Positions 1-10,583 are shown, counted from the stretch's first letter. The stretch is 64,000 nt of DNA from Luidia sarsii (GCA_949987565.1 OX465101.1:27380456-27444455); one strand, 5' to 3'. Notes: generated from the letters alone by a model not told the origin. Translations and numbers: made by a program.

Positions 1-125
1 CATTCCTAACTTGGAACTAAAATTGTTCCTAACTTAGGAAGATTCTTTCTTCCTAAGTTAGGAATTTTCCTTTGCAAATTGTTCCTAAGTTATTTAGGAA
101 CAATTATTTAGGAATATTCCTAAGT
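1..125. repeat. TTCCTAAC/GTTAGGAA palindromic repeat
   Basis: Several palindromic 'ttcctaacttaggaa' and 'ttcctaagttaggaa' motifs, including arms at 28-42 and 52-66, form a hairpin-prone block in the RAB3GAP2 intron. It is probably the edge of a miniature inverted-repeat element cut by the window. Confidence 0.5.
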
Positions 126-295
126 ACTTTTTATGAAATAGCGCCCTGGTCTTACTGCACCGATCTCCAGCAGCAAGCTGCCTCGCGTTCCAACTTGGGG
201 GGGGGGGCCAGCCAGTCTGAAAGACCCCCCCCCCCCCCCCCCGAGGCAAAGAGTGCTGATGACTGGATCCCCATTTTGTTCTCTCGTTTTGGCAG

Positions 296-402
296 GCATC
301 GCCAGCATGCTGTGGCACACGTTTGCCGTGAAGCGGGTCTCCGCGGCAGCGTTTCTCATCGACAAAGTCGGCAAGGCGCCCAAGGACAGGCTCTGTCGGA
401 AG
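296..402 (+). CDS. RAB3GAP2: RAB3GAP2 exon A (first in window)
   Basis: The acceptor is ttttggcag at 287-295 and the donor gtacgg follows 402. Two bases complete a codon from the upstream exon, then the frame reads IASMLWHTF and on to [11 protein letters not shown], ending in phase 0. Confidence 0.88.
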
Positions 403-3400
403 GTACGGCCGCAGGAGCCCTAACCCTCGTCTGCACAGAACTCGGGGGGGGGGGGGTTGTCGTCTGGGGTTTGGGAAAGGAATCAATCGGCTTCAAAAAA
501 TGCCTCCTTGACAGACAACGGACTTTGTCAGTCTGCATCTTGTTGCAGTCGCCCATGGTGCTCAGACCCACTTTGATTGTCCGATGTTGTGAACTGAAAC
601 TGAATTATCTTGAACTGAACCCACAACTAGTTACGCATTGGGTGACTACTGTGGTTTGTCATTTAGAACCAGCCGCAGGACCATGGTTCCATCACTGGTC
701 CCAGTGGTCCATCATTTGTTGACTACTGTGGTTTGTCATTGGGAACCATGGTTCCTTCACTGGTCCCAGTAGTCCACCATTGGGTTTCCTTCACTGGTCC
801 CAGTAGTCCACCATTGGCTGACTACTGTGGTCTGCCATTTGAAACCAGCCTCAGGACCATGGTTCCTTCACTGGTCCCAGTGGTCCACCATTGCTGGACT
901 GCTGTTGCTTTCCATTCGGAACCAACCTCACATCTGTGGCTTCTACCCCAACCCAACCCAACCCAACCCAACCCAACCCAACCCAACCCAATCCATCCCA
1001 ACCCAACCCAACCCAACCCAACCCAACCCAACCCAACCCAACCCAACCCAACCCAACCCAACCCAACCCAACCATAGCCTCTGCACTTTTCAAGCATCTA
1101 CATCACCAAGTATGGGCAGTTAGCCAGGATTTGATGAAATACGAGTGCCTGAACTTGCCCATTTACTCGTCCGAAAGGTCATTGGTCATTCATGCCTCAA
1201 TCTTTTTCCCCCACTGCCAGGATGTTGGCCTCAGCGATGTCTCACTGGAAGCGTTCATGGGGCTGTGCTGTGACCTCCTTGAACTGATCTACATGGTAAG
1301 ACATGAGAACGTTCAAAGTCTTCTCAAGCCTCCCTGATATTTGACTGGACAATAGCTTTTCAATCAAAGTTTGAAAGAAATGAATTGGAAACAAATCCTC
1401 CTTGAGAAAATGCGGGCATTTATTGACAGTGATACTGCTTTGTAGTCCCATTGGAAGTTGGTTGACCTTCAAATGAAATATTATACAAATAATGAATGCT
1501 TGTGAGTGGAATGGCAAGAACAATTTCATGAGGTGACAGATGAAATATTCCATTCCATGAGGCAGACAGACAGCGACCATCAAAGGGATGGTCTGAAAGA
1601 GATAGTATAGATCCAAGGAAAATGACAACGGAGGAAAGCTGATAGACAGACTAGGGTGAAATCAAAGAGAAGAGCAGGGTGTAGGGAAGGGATTAGAGAG
1701 GGAAAGATCAAAGAGAGACATGTAGGAAGTGATTCGCAAAAGAAGGAAACAGCATAAAGCCAGTCAGGTCAGGTCACTCCCGTAGCTAAAAGCCGTTGGG
1801 GCACAGTGTTGAGTGTCTTCCTCCAATTCTTTCTATCTTGAGCTGCCTTCACGCATTCAAACACTGTTTGTCCAGTCCATTTTCCAACATCTCCACTCCA
1901 GTTCGCTCTAGGTCTGCCAAGTAAAGCCAATAGTTAATATAGGAAGGTTTGCGGTGACACCATGTATAAGGTCTCTTAAAGAAGAGGTGTGGTTCTGAAA
2001 AGAACCCGAGTGGTAACTCTACCGTGAATGATCGTACCCTCCAGGTTGAGGCTGAGTCATCACTGGTTCCCTGCCTGGACATGGAGGACCTATGGCGAGG
2101 GGTGCAGGGACCGACGCCGTTGGCGGAACTGGCAACCAGCCAGCCGTTGGCCAACCACTACATGGTGGATCTGCACAAGCAACTGACGACCTCCCTGCAT
2201 GCAAGTAGGTCAACAACCCCTAGCACTGGCACCGCCCAAGAACTAGGGACTGACGACAGAAAGCCCTCCTCCTATAAATACAAAATTCATCACTATACAG
2301 CATCTATATTCATCAGGCAATTATAGCATATCATTGGTTCATGCCAGCAATTAAAACATATTGTATACAGAGTGTGCTGTTTCCTTGCTCTCATTCCAAA
2401 ACTTGGCCAGGCTCTTCAGATTTTTCAGATTTTTCAGATTTTTCAGATTTTTCAGATTTTTTAGATTTTCAGATTTTTCAGATTTTTCAGATTTTTCAGA
2501 TTTTTCAGATTTTTCTGATTTTTTTTTATAGATTTTTTAGATTATTTTAGATTTTTTCAGATTTTTCTGATTTTTCATTTGCCCCCCCAATTTTTTACAT
2601 TTGTTACATTTCGTTCATGTTTCAAATATGCAATGTTGCTCACGTATTAAATAACTGTTTTAGAATACAGTAAAAAATATTGATCCCTCTTTTATTTGAT
2701 GATCTGGACCCGGATATCAAATTATATTACCTCCTAAAAAAATTGCTATGAAACCGAGGTCTTTAGTAACTTTGACACTTACGGATAATTGAACTGGTCA
2801 ATGTCTTCTTTGCTTCCCTCGGGCTCTCCCTTCCCCTCCCCTCCCCTCCCCTCCCCTCTGCGCCGCTCCCCTCCCCTCCCCTCCGCGCCGCTCTCCTCCC
2901 CTCCCCTCCCCTCCCCTCCCCTCCCCTCCCCTCCCCTCCCCTTTCCCTCTTCCCCAATGTTCAGTTTTGGTCTTCAACATGAAGTCCATCAAACCGCTGA
3001 AGGTGCTGTTTGACTACAAGGCCAGGAATGCGTTCTTCAGGGACCTGGACGCCCCGGTCAGCCAGCCCGCTGGAGAGGTGGATGAGGGGATCCTGAGGAA
3101 CAGACAGCAGGTGGGTCCGACTACCAAGATCCTTTCTTTTCCCTCAGCACAGGCAGTGTCTCCATTTCTTTCACCCATTGTCATGAAAAAGGCGTGGAAA
3201 TGGGAAGCATTAACGGTTAGACAGAGTTTGACAGACATGTATTATTATCGTTTTGAATGCAAACCGCAACACTGCAAAATTAATGTATTCAAACTTTTGT
3301 CCACATTTTCTCTCTGTGCCTGAATTCTCCAAATTTTTGGTTCTTAATTTCACCCCAAAAGTAAGAGGGCCCGACGTTTCGGTCCAAGCAGGACCCTTTT

Positions 3401-5046
3401 CAAAGGCAAAGAAAGCTCCTGCTAGGATCAAAAGATCAGGCCCTCTAACTTTTGAGATTTATGTATTGCAGGTCATTTTTAGTCAGTGAGCAGTTTGCAC
3501 AGTTTTGTTTGTATTTACTTAATATCACCCCAGACAGGCTGGTGTCTTAAATGTCTTAAATCGCTCCGTCATTTTCTCCCAATTTCCGCTCGTCAGTTCA
3601 CCCTGAGGGTCATCGCGGACGCCATCGAGAGTCTCCCGCCGAACCACTCCATGGACCCCCAGGAGGCGGAGGCCGTCTGCTCCTCCCCCCCGCCCTCGAC
3701 CTCGTCCCCGCCCGTCCCCGCCCAGGGCCCCGTGGATGTGCGGCGGCTGCGCCGGGCCCACCCGGCCCACGCCTGGCCGGGCACGGCCGTCCAGCTGGGC
3801 ATCGCCTTCGGCGCCGACGTGGACGCCCTGAAGAGGCACCACGTGTGCGAGCTGTACCGCAGCGGGTACGACGCCGTGGCGCAAGAGGTGAGGGTCCGCG
3901 GGGGCGTCGGTGCGGCTTTGTGATTTGCTAGACCCACGCCTGCTTCCCTATTCAATTTGATTTGATTCAGAGTGGTTCTTTTCAAGCCATCATTGCAGTT
4001 TAATAGATACTGAATTGCAATGGATTTTACAGTGAATGTACAGTGATAGATTATTTAACACCAAGACAAAACTAAAAAAACAAAATTACCAATGACAAGT
4101 ACTTAGTTTACTAAAAAAGAAACCGTTCAAAACATGTCTATTGAATTTTACAATTCTTTCATCTTTTCCCTCTTGTCTCCTACTCCCCAACCTCGTCTTC
4201 CTCCTCTACCCCCTTGTCTTCCTCCTTTTCCTCATCCTCTCTCTCTTCCTCTGCCTCCTTCTCTGCCTTATCTCCATCCTCTTCCTCTCTCGTCTGTCTA
4301 TTCTTTCTCGTCATTCTCCACTTCTTGCTCCTCCGACCCCTCTTACTCCTTTTGCTCCTCCTTTCCCCCCTGTTCCTCCTCCTCCTCTTCCATCCCCTCC
4401 TCTTCCTCCTCCTCTTCCTCCTCCCCTCCTCCTCTTCTCCATCTCCCTCCTCCTCTTCTCCTCTTTACTCATGAATCTGTATCCCCAATAACGATTCTAA
4501 TTGAAGCTCAAACATTCTCGGGGGGGCCTGACATTTTGTTTCAATAATGCATTTTTAAGTGCAGCTAACCAGGTCAGCTAACCAGCCAGTTTAGAGCAGT
4601 TTGCAATTTTTTTTTTAATTTTTTTTTTTTTGGTAGCACAATAACTGCTTTTCGGAATCACATTGTCCGTGTGGAATCTTGACTGTTCCCACAGTTGCTG
4701 GTGACCGTGACGGACAACACCCAGATGGCGGTGCAGCTCTTCAACGTGGTCGGCCTGCGACTGGCCCAGGTCTTTGTGGTGGACGCCAACGCGGTCAGTG
4801 TGTCCAGGCAGTCCTCCCTCCCCGCCTCCCTCATCACCTGGCTCAAGGTCCTGGTGAGTAGATTCAATTCGATTCAATTCGACATTCATCTCCGCACTGA
4901 CATCCTGGGTATACAATTCAACAAGGCCTTATGTATAAACAAAATATCCTTACAGAGAGTATGTAATTATGTGTAATAATCAGAAGATGTCAATACGAAG
5001 GAAAAAGGTGAAGTAGAGCTTTTGTACCTTTCCCTTGGACAAGAAA

Positions 5047-5100
<54 letters not shown>

Positions 5101-5843
5101 CTACTAACTACACGCACACTAAAACAGGACAATAGGTTTTAGAGTGTGACCCGGTACACAATGTACAAAGAGTAAAAACAAAGTAAAGATAATTGAATAG
5201 AACTAAACAGAGCAAAGATTAAAGTGTTTCTGAAGTATAAGTATTGATAATGGATCATTTCAAATTGAGCCACGGTAGTGCACTCCTTTAAACCACTATT
5301 GAGTTCGGTCCAGTGTGTAACACCACGTTGGAAAGATCTGGGCTGGATTTCACAAAGCCGTGCGGTGCATTGTTGAGTCAACTTGCGATGGATAGCCCAT
5401 CGAGTGTTTACAGGTTTGCATGGTTTCTGTGCGTCGCTCGTCGTCTTGTGAGTGATCGTAAGCCTTGGCGTCATCCTACCCAGACCAAACCGCCGAACCT
5501 CTTCCTCTCCCCTGACACACTCCTTGTAAATGTGCCCCTCCAATGAGGCACATCCTTTACGCTATGATGATAGTATGGGACGTCCTTTACTCTTATGCAG
5601 ATCCTTTGAAGACAGCGCTCCCAAACTTGTTTTCATCATCTCTGTTTTGGTTTTGGTGGTGTTTGTTTTTGTGTGTGTGTGTGTGGCTGTATCCAGGCTA
5701 AGGAGTCCACCCTTCGATGTCCACACCCGCCCATTCCAGACACTGCCCACCTGGTCGGTAAGGCAATCGGCCTGCTGCCTGAGAACCATCCGCAATACGC
5801 TCTGGGCCTGCAACTGGTGGAGGCTGTGGGCTCGCTGACATGA
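296..5843 (+). CDS. RAB3GAP2: RAB3GAP2, C-terminal part (7 exons, 5' end outside window)
   Basis: This is the non-catalytic subunit of Rab3GAP, which with RAB3GAP1 acts as GAP for Rab3 and as exchange factor for Rab18 on ER and vesicle membranes (family knowledge). Joined exons 296-402, 1221-1295, 2045-2204, 2965-3110, 3597-3887, 4695-4853 and 5697-5843 give about 360 residues ending in TGA; vertebrate RAB3GAP2 is about 1,390 residues, so roughly the last quarter is here. Recognisable family blocks in order are [62 protein letters not shown] and [19 protein letters not shown]. All junctions use AG/GT and keep frame (phase 0 except phase 1 between the third and fourth exons, and two bases brought in from the upstream exon at 296). 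The N-terminal WD-like propeller is not in the window. Identification rests on recalled family blocks; a protein search would confirm it. Confidence 0.93.
645..905. repeat. minisatellite in RAB3GAP2 intron
   Basis: Imperfect tandem units carry 'ccatggttccttcactggtc' and 'ccagtagtccaccattg', about 55-110 bp apart with indels. Confidence 0.75.
946..1073. repeat. (CCCAA)n microsatellite
   Basis: About 25 copies of the pentamer CCCAA with one interruption (atccat near 991). It is not the metazoan telomere hexamer. Confidence 0.95.
1221..1295 (+). CDS. RAB3GAP2: RAB3GAP2 exon B
   Basis: Exactly 25 codons, starting [14 protein letters not shown]. The acceptor is cactgccag and the donor gtaaga. 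In vertebrate RAB3GAP2 a D-x-G-x-SD block likewise follows the CRR/CRK motif, which supports the junction with exon A. Confidence 0.88.
2045..2204 (+). CDS. RAB3GAP2: RAB3GAP2 exon C
   Basis: The acceptor ccctccag precedes GTTGAGGCT and the donor is gtaggt. The 160 nt encode [17 protein letters not shown] to [11 protein letters not shown] and end in phase 1. The block [11 protein letters not shown] matches the helical region just before the 'VKPL' block in the family. Confidence 0.88.
2416..2575. repeat. (TTCAGATTT)n tandem repeat
   Basis: A 9-bp unit 'tttttcaga' repeated about 15 times, decaying toward its right end. Confidence 0.9.
2828..2942. repeat. (CCCCT)n tract before RAB3GAP2 exon D
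   Basis: Pyrimidine pentamer array with two near-identical gcgccgctc interruptions, ending 22 bp before the exon D acceptor at 2965. It may act as an extended polypyrimidine tract. Confidence 0.9.
2965..3110 (+). CDS. RAB3GAP2: RAB3GAP2 exon D
   Basis: The acceptor is aatgttcag at 2956-2964, reached just after a 115-bp CCCCT repeat. The leading TT completes an Ile codon with the A left by exon C. It encodes [17 protein letters not shown], then a block ending RNRQQ, with donor gtgggt. The ATG at 2979 is internal, not a start. Confidence 0.88.
3357..3517. mobile_element. GAAACGTC element, head-to-head dimer, with target duplication
   Basis: Two copies of the core face each other. The insert is flanked by CTTAATTTCACCCC (3343-3356) and CTTAATATCACCCC (3518-3531), 13 of 14 bases alike, as expected for a target-site duplication. 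It lies in the intron between RAB3GAP2 exons D and E, 66 bp before the exon E acceptor. Confidence 0.85.
3597..3887 (+). CDS. RAB3GAP2: RAB3GAP2 exon E
   Basis: 97 codons from [15 protein letters not shown] to YDAVAQE; acceptor cgctcgtcag, donor gtgagg. It holds a low-complexity Ser/Pro stretch (about residues 27-41 of the exon) not expected in vertebrates, then the conserved [13 protein letters not shown] and [10 protein letters not shown] blocks. It is much more GC-rich than the flanking introns. Confidence 0.9.
4150..4472. repeat. CT-rich low-complexity tract in RAB3GAP2 intron
   Basis: Mixed CCT/CTT pyrimidine tract on the + strand within the intron between exons E and F. Open frames here are compositional artefacts. 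Confidence 0.85.
4695..4853 (+). CDS. RAB3GAP2: RAB3GAP2 exon F
   Basis: 53 codons, phase 0 at both ends; acceptor gttcccacag, donor gtgagt. It encodes [20 protein letters not shown], then [10 protein letters not shown], and ends with ITWLKVL, matching the family block that ends in a Thr-Trp-Leu-Lys motif. Confidence 0.9.
5047..5101. repeat. (AAC)n microsatellite
   Basis: About 18 perfect AAC triplets. Confidence 0.95.
5338..5470 (+). repeat. 'ggatttcacaaagcc' dispersed element, copy 1
   Basis: Shares 'ctggatttcacaaagcc' and the following GATGGAT/CATCG-rich body with 21213-21362 and 29099-29262. Internal inverted pieces suggest a short foldback element. It sits in the last RAB3GAP2 intron. 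Confidence 0.65.
5697..5843 (+). CDS. RAB3GAP2: RAB3GAP2 terminal exon G
   Basis: 48 codons plus TGA, acceptor gtatccag. The segment [20 protein letters not shown] and the final [11 protein letters not shown] are typical of the RAB3GAP2 C-terminus. A minisatellite begins about 15 nt after the stop, so the 3' UTR is likely repetitive. Confidence 0.92.
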   Translation, partial: AKESTLRCPHPPIPDTAHLVGKAIGLLPENHPQYALGLQLVEAVGSLT

Positions 5844-5856
5844 AGCCGGTCATTTA

Positions 5857-6340
5857 GCCAGCTAGCCTGCCAGCCAGTCTAAACTAGCTTACCAACAAGC
5901 CAGTCAACCAGCCTCCCAGAGAGCCATCCAGTCAGTCAACCAGCCTCCCAGCCAACCAGCCAGCCAGTCAACCAGTCAACCAGTCAACCAGCCAGCCAAT
6001 CAACCAGTCAAACAGCCTCCCAGCCAGCCAATCAACCAGTCAACCAGCCTCCCAGCCAACCAGCCAGCCAGTCAACCAGTCAACCAGCCTCCCACCCAGC
6101 CAGTCAACCAGCCTCCCAGCCAACCAGCCAGCCAGTCAACCAGTCAACAGCCCTCCCAGCCAGCCATCCAGCCAGTCAACCAGCCTCCCAGCCAACCAGT
6201 CAACCAGTCAACCAGTCAACCAGCCTCCCAGCCAACCAGCCATCCAGTCAACCAGTCAACCAGCCTCCCAGCCAACCAGCCTCCCAGCCAACCAGCCACC
6301 TAGCCAACCAGCCACCCAGCCACCCAGCCAACCAGACAGC
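5857..6340. repeat. minisatellite just after the RAB3GAP2 stop
   Basis: Units built from 'cagtcaaccagcctcccagc' and 'caaccagccagc' run nearly 500 bp, starting about 15 nt after the TGA at 5841-5843. If the transcript extends this far, the 3' UTR is a CAGC/CAAC-rich minisatellite. Confidence 0.92.
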
Positions 6341-6639
6341 TGTTAGTAAAACGATCCATGATCACAAAAACACACAAGAGTGTCTATGTCCATAGATCTA
6401 TTATTGAAACTGAGTAATTGAAGTTGGGCATCTCATCAATCTCCTGAATCATTCAGTTGCAGATATGGGTGTACAGGGCATAGAATCACTTATTCACGAT
6501 GCTGTCCATCTGAGCTGGGAGAGGCTTAGGGTGAAAAGTCTTTGAACAATTACAACCACATGGCCACAACATCCAAGAAGGGGCAATGATTAACACAGTG
6601 CATACTTTATTTGAACAAGTCCACTAATAATCCCTCCTA

Positions 6640-6875
6640 TGTTTTCACTCCCTCCACTTCTCTCTATCTTTTTTTTTTTTTCCATTTGATCTTTCCCTCT
6701 CTAACCCCTTCCCTACTCCCTGCCCTTCCCTTGGATCTCACCCTCGTCCGTCTATCAGCTCTCCTCCTTCGTCCTTGGTTCCTGTCTTCTGGAGGCTGTC
6801 CCCCTCCCTATCTTGTCCCGTCATTCTGCCTTCTATAAAAGGTCCTGCTTGGATCAAAATATCACCCCCCCCCCC
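6640..6875 (+). mobile_element. GAAACGTC element, longer 5' version, degraded
   Basis: Shares 'ccctgcccttcccttggatc', the following 'atcagctctcctcc' block and 'aaaggtcctgcttggatcaa' with 21630-21890. Confidence 0.55.
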
Positions 6876-7535
6876 TTAATACACCGATACACCATAGCAA
6901 CGGCCAAGCAACCGCGCACATACACACACACAACATGTCAAGATCGGCCACACACCATGCGCATCCACTGCATGCCCGCAACCACAGAAAGCACTTCTCT
7001 CCGTCGGACTTTGGTTTTGGAGAAGGCCAAACATGTACATTTCCTCTCTTGCCAGAGTATCGAGAGTCAGAATTACAATGAAAATATGAACACCGCTTGA
7101 TGACCATGGTTAAGGATAAAACTCAGGTTTGCAAAGGAATTGCCTGGTACATGCGAAACAAAAGTAAACACAACAAAAAGTGTGTAGTAAAGAATACCAA
7201 ATTCAAAACGTTTTGTCGGACAAAATGGCGACAATTTGTCGGACCTTAAATCGCGCATTGTGATTGGTCAATTTGTCAAGGGGCATGGCCCACTGGATTG
7301 GTGTATTGTTGATCCACAGAGTGCTAACATTTCACCAGAATCCCTCGGAAGGCTGGTTGCATGACACCACAGGTTTGCTGATCACAATCTCTTTTCTTTT
7401 CTTTTTTTCATCGTCTTCCTCTTTACATTATAAAGTCAATGCACTGTATCCATTGAAAATGTCATCTTCAAGTAATATACATACAATGTTGCCGGCAGCT
7501 TATGGACTTAAATGAAAAAAATGCCATAAAAAAAA

Positions 7536-7600
7536 GGAGAGGGCCTGATGTTTCGATCCTAGCATGATTTTTTTCAGAGGCATAATCAAAGTTTAGAACC
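7536..7600 (-). mobile_element. GAAACGTC element, degraded copy
   Basis: Contains 'gagggcctgatgtttcgatc' followed by a decayed continuation. Confidence 0.6.
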
Positions 7601-7814
7601 CTAAACTTTCTGCTTTTGAGAGTGGTCCTAGATCAAAATGGAGGGGGGAGGAAATGGTCATCTGTGGTCTGAAACCCTGAAGTAAGGTCACGATCATGCT
7701 GCTTAATCTCGAGAAGTGGTAGGGAACCAGACTGTTAGATTTTTCTTTTCTTTTTGTTCAAGATTTATATTGTTTGATTGATTTTCTTACTGAGAAGATA
7801 TTCTTTCTATTTAG

Positions 7815-7894
7815 TTTCCTCTGGTCTTGGGGATCCCTTAGCCAAGAAAATGTACGAGGCGCTCAGAAGGAATTCATTCAATTCTTCCATTAAA
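7815..7894 (+). other. isolated exon-like segment
   Basis: 80 nt flanked by ttctatttag and gtaggt. One frame reads GLGDPLAKKMYEALRRNSF. It lies 2 kb past the RAB3GAP2 stop in sequence otherwise free of coding signal. It could be a relict exon, an alternative 3' exon or chance. Confidence 0.2.
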
Positions 7895-8337
7895 GTAGGT
7901 GATGTCTTTTTACCAATCCTTTTTGGTTTTCTAATAACGACTTCTATAATATGATGCAAAATAGTGTTTTACTCTATCCATAATATAATTGTTATTTAAT
8001 AGCAAATCGTGATCTTGTTTGACCCAAGGGTTAAAAACGAGGGGAAAAAAGGACGTTTGGTAATATGGCTACTTCAGGTTTAAGTTTTAAAAATTCACGC
8101 TTTCCTCTTGATCCTATAAAGGGAATTCTTCAGATGTACATTTACAACGGCTGATGTTTTCTTTGCACTTTTTGTGCCTTCATATGACTTGCCAATTTTA
8201 TGTGATACCACTTTTTTTTTTTTTGTGGCATGGTTTTGCTATATCGTTTTGAAATACAGGAAAAATGGAATGTATCATACTATTTAAACCATCTCTGATC
8301 TCTTCCATGGTATTATCAGCGATCAACTCTTAATGCA

Positions 8338-8343
8338 AATAAA
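8338..8343 (+). promoter_or_regulatory. possible poly(A) signal AATAAA
   Basis: The hexamer sits in AT-rich sequence 2.5 kb downstream of the RAB3GAP2 stop. I noticed no nearer AATAAA after the stop. Use as the RAB3GAP2 3' end is only a guess. Confidence 0.2.
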
Positions 8344-8795
8344 GTATACGACAACCGCAACGAATCTTGCTGTCACAAAGGTAGAAAACTTTGAATTTTT
8401 GGACAACACTTTTGGGAGTATGTAAAATCTTGAATTTCAACTAATATCTTAAGAATTTACAGTCTGTTTACAATCAACTGTACAACAGGTATACAGTAAT
8501 AAAAGTAAGGGAAATGTATTTTGTTTTGTTTTCCTTTTGTTTGTTTTTATTTTATTGTCCTGTGTGTAAATTTAGATTGAGGCCCCGCAGCGGATTTCAA
8601 GAAAAGTTACGCAACTTACAAATGTTGCGCAAGTCTTGCGCCACAATGGCTCTTTTCAGCAATATTTAGCAAAGGCAGCAAATTCTTGAGTAAGTTACAC
8701 AACAAAATGTTGCGTACGCAACCTTTGAAGTTTCTGGAAATCGGCTGCAGGTACTTGTGCCCATATTCTTGTGATTCATGTGAGGATGGGGTTAG

Positions 8796-8864
8796 ATGAG
8801 ATTTGAAGGTTCTCATGGTGAGAGTAGCAGAATAAGTGATGGGTTTGCGGTAACACCATGCAAT
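8796..8864 (+). repeat. 'gcggtaacaccatgc' dispersed repeat
   Basis: 'gatgagatttgaaggttctc' through 'gtttgcggtaacaccatgc' matches the reverse complement of 60867-60932. A shorter relative is at 1949-1975. Confidence 0.7.
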
Positions 8865-8927
8865 TTCTCTTTTGTGAGTGTGGCGTTATCACCGACTGAT
8901 TTTTCTGATAATACTTAAAAGGTCTAC

Positions 8928-9009
8928 TACCCCCAGAACTGTGGGGTTCTACGTCGTCGATCGGTCGGGAGAGCAGCGGACGATGTAGAACCCCACATTT
9001 CTGGGGGTA
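8928..9009. mobile_element. 82-bp inverted repeat (CCCCCAGAA...)
   Basis: Arms 'tacccccagaactgtggggt' and 'accccacatttctgggggta' are inverted, with a cgtcgtc/gacgatg continuation. No coding content. Confidence 0.8.
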
Positions 9010-9605
9010 TAGGTTTGCATGGTGGGAGCAGTGTGGAAAGTTTACAGATTCGCCATGTACGTCAATTTCATCTCGTTCCAGAAGAAGTTTGGATCTGAAA
9101 AGAGCCAGTAACTCAAATTTTTGCACAGCTGGACAGGAATATGAAATGTTGATTTTGTTGTTTCTCTCTCACACTAAGAGCTGCACTAAAGGCCACTGCA
9201 CACGAGAGCTATCTGCTGAGCAAAAAAATCTTTTGATGCCATTAGCGTAGTACGTAACTCATGGTGTGCAGTCAACTTTTGGTGAGATTTCTGCCTCTTG
9301 AGGCCGTGAGACCATTATCTGTCCAGTTTGATTTTGGAAACCATGTGAACAGGGCGTGTGCTTTCATTGGCCAGTTGTCAGGTTTTTTTTACTCAGCTTG
9401 TACTGAAGTTCAAGTCGCCGCAGTTTTGTTCAACGCTCGGGGATCACACAGAGTGGATGCACGAGAACTTGCTAAGCATGGAATTCATTTCTAGGTTGAC
9501 AAGATTACCAACCATGTTTTCATGTGAAACTAATTGCATTTGTCTTGTTTTCGAATATTAGGAACTTAGCCAAAAAATATGAGAGGATCTTTTGTTGGCA
9601 ACCTG

Positions 9606-10583
9606 GGACCAATTTCACAGAGCTGCTTAAGCACCAAAATTTGCTTTTAAAAGCATGAAAAATGGTCCTCAAAAGAGTCGGGTTGACTTGCCAGCCAAAG
9701 TTCCGCTTGCATTTCATGTGAAACCGATAGCAGAATACAATTCAAGTTCAAGCAGCAAACATAAAGTGAAATAGGGTTGGCAATCTTGTTTTAACCAGGG
9801 GAGAAATGTCTTGCTTAGCAGATTTCCACGCTTAACCACTTCGCGCCGGGGGTTTTTCAGCGCCGATGACCGCCATAAGGGGGTTTTTGAACAATGCATC
9901 ATTTTCAAATCTCGCTAAAACAATCGGAACAATATATTTATGTGAAATAAATCGATAAGAGTATACTATGGGTACAAGAGAGTAAAACCTGGCACAATTC
10001 GGACGTCGTTGTGGCTTTTGTCAAGAGATTATCCGTTCGAAAAAGGGCCCTTTGTGCATCGTCAATGGACCGTAACGGACATGTGTGTGTGCGTGCGTGT
10101 ACGCTGCTGACAATCCCTGACCGCAGACTCCAGCCTCCACTCCAGGCAGTCAAATCTTTGAGTTGGTCGGCCACAAACGAGCGTACAGATTACGGTAAAG
10201 AATGTGGGGGGAATTCCAATGCCAGACCGACGACCGTTGGGCTGTGTGGCATGCAAAGACAATTTCCCCCGCGTGCTTTCAGCTGCAGCGCGGTATCCCT
10301 TGATCCTCCACAGTAAAAGTCCCACAATTGCACAATTACTGCTGCTAATCTTGCAATTCGTGTGGCAACTTGCGTCAAAAAGGGTCTTTGTACTGATTCG
10401 TATTGCTTTGTTCTAAGCTGAAAAGAGTCTTTGTTTAGAATGTGGACAATAGTGGTGCCTGGATTCGGAGGGCCCCGTTGCATAGGCAATCCAATTGACC
10501 TCCGGATTCGGAGGTCCCGGCGTGAAGTGGTTAAGACACGAGCCTGTCTGGGGTGGTTAAGCAGCTCCATGAAATTGGGCCCT
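9606..10583. mobile_element. 'ccaatttcacagagctgcttaa' inverted-repeat element, interrupted
   Basis: Left end 'ggaccaatttcacagagctg' then cttaagca; right end 'ttaagcagctccatgaaatt' then gggccctg, its reverse complement with few changes. It is interrupted by the TTAA element at 9832-10534. Confidence 0.75.
9832..10534. mobile_element. TTAA-flanked element nested in 9606-10583
   Basis: Ends TTAACCACTTCGCGCCGGG and, inverted, CCCGGCGTGAAGTGGTTAA, so TTAA is duplicated at the insertion point, as for piggyBac or Kolobok-type transposition. No transposase frame is seen in its 0.7 kb. A related one-ended copy lies at 15660-15860. Confidence 0.8.

Noticed and set aside
72..722. 216-codon frame at the left edge
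   Set aside because: It overlaps RAB3GAP2 exon A in the wrong frame and runs through poly-C/G and a minisatellite.
946..1073. Telomere-like repeat
   Set aside because: The unit is CCCAA (5 bp), not TTAGGG, and lies inside a RAB3GAP2 intron.
9832..10534. Transposase gene inside the TTAA element
   Set aside because: Frames of at most about 125 codons with no DDE or zinc-finger pattern; the element is non-autonomous.
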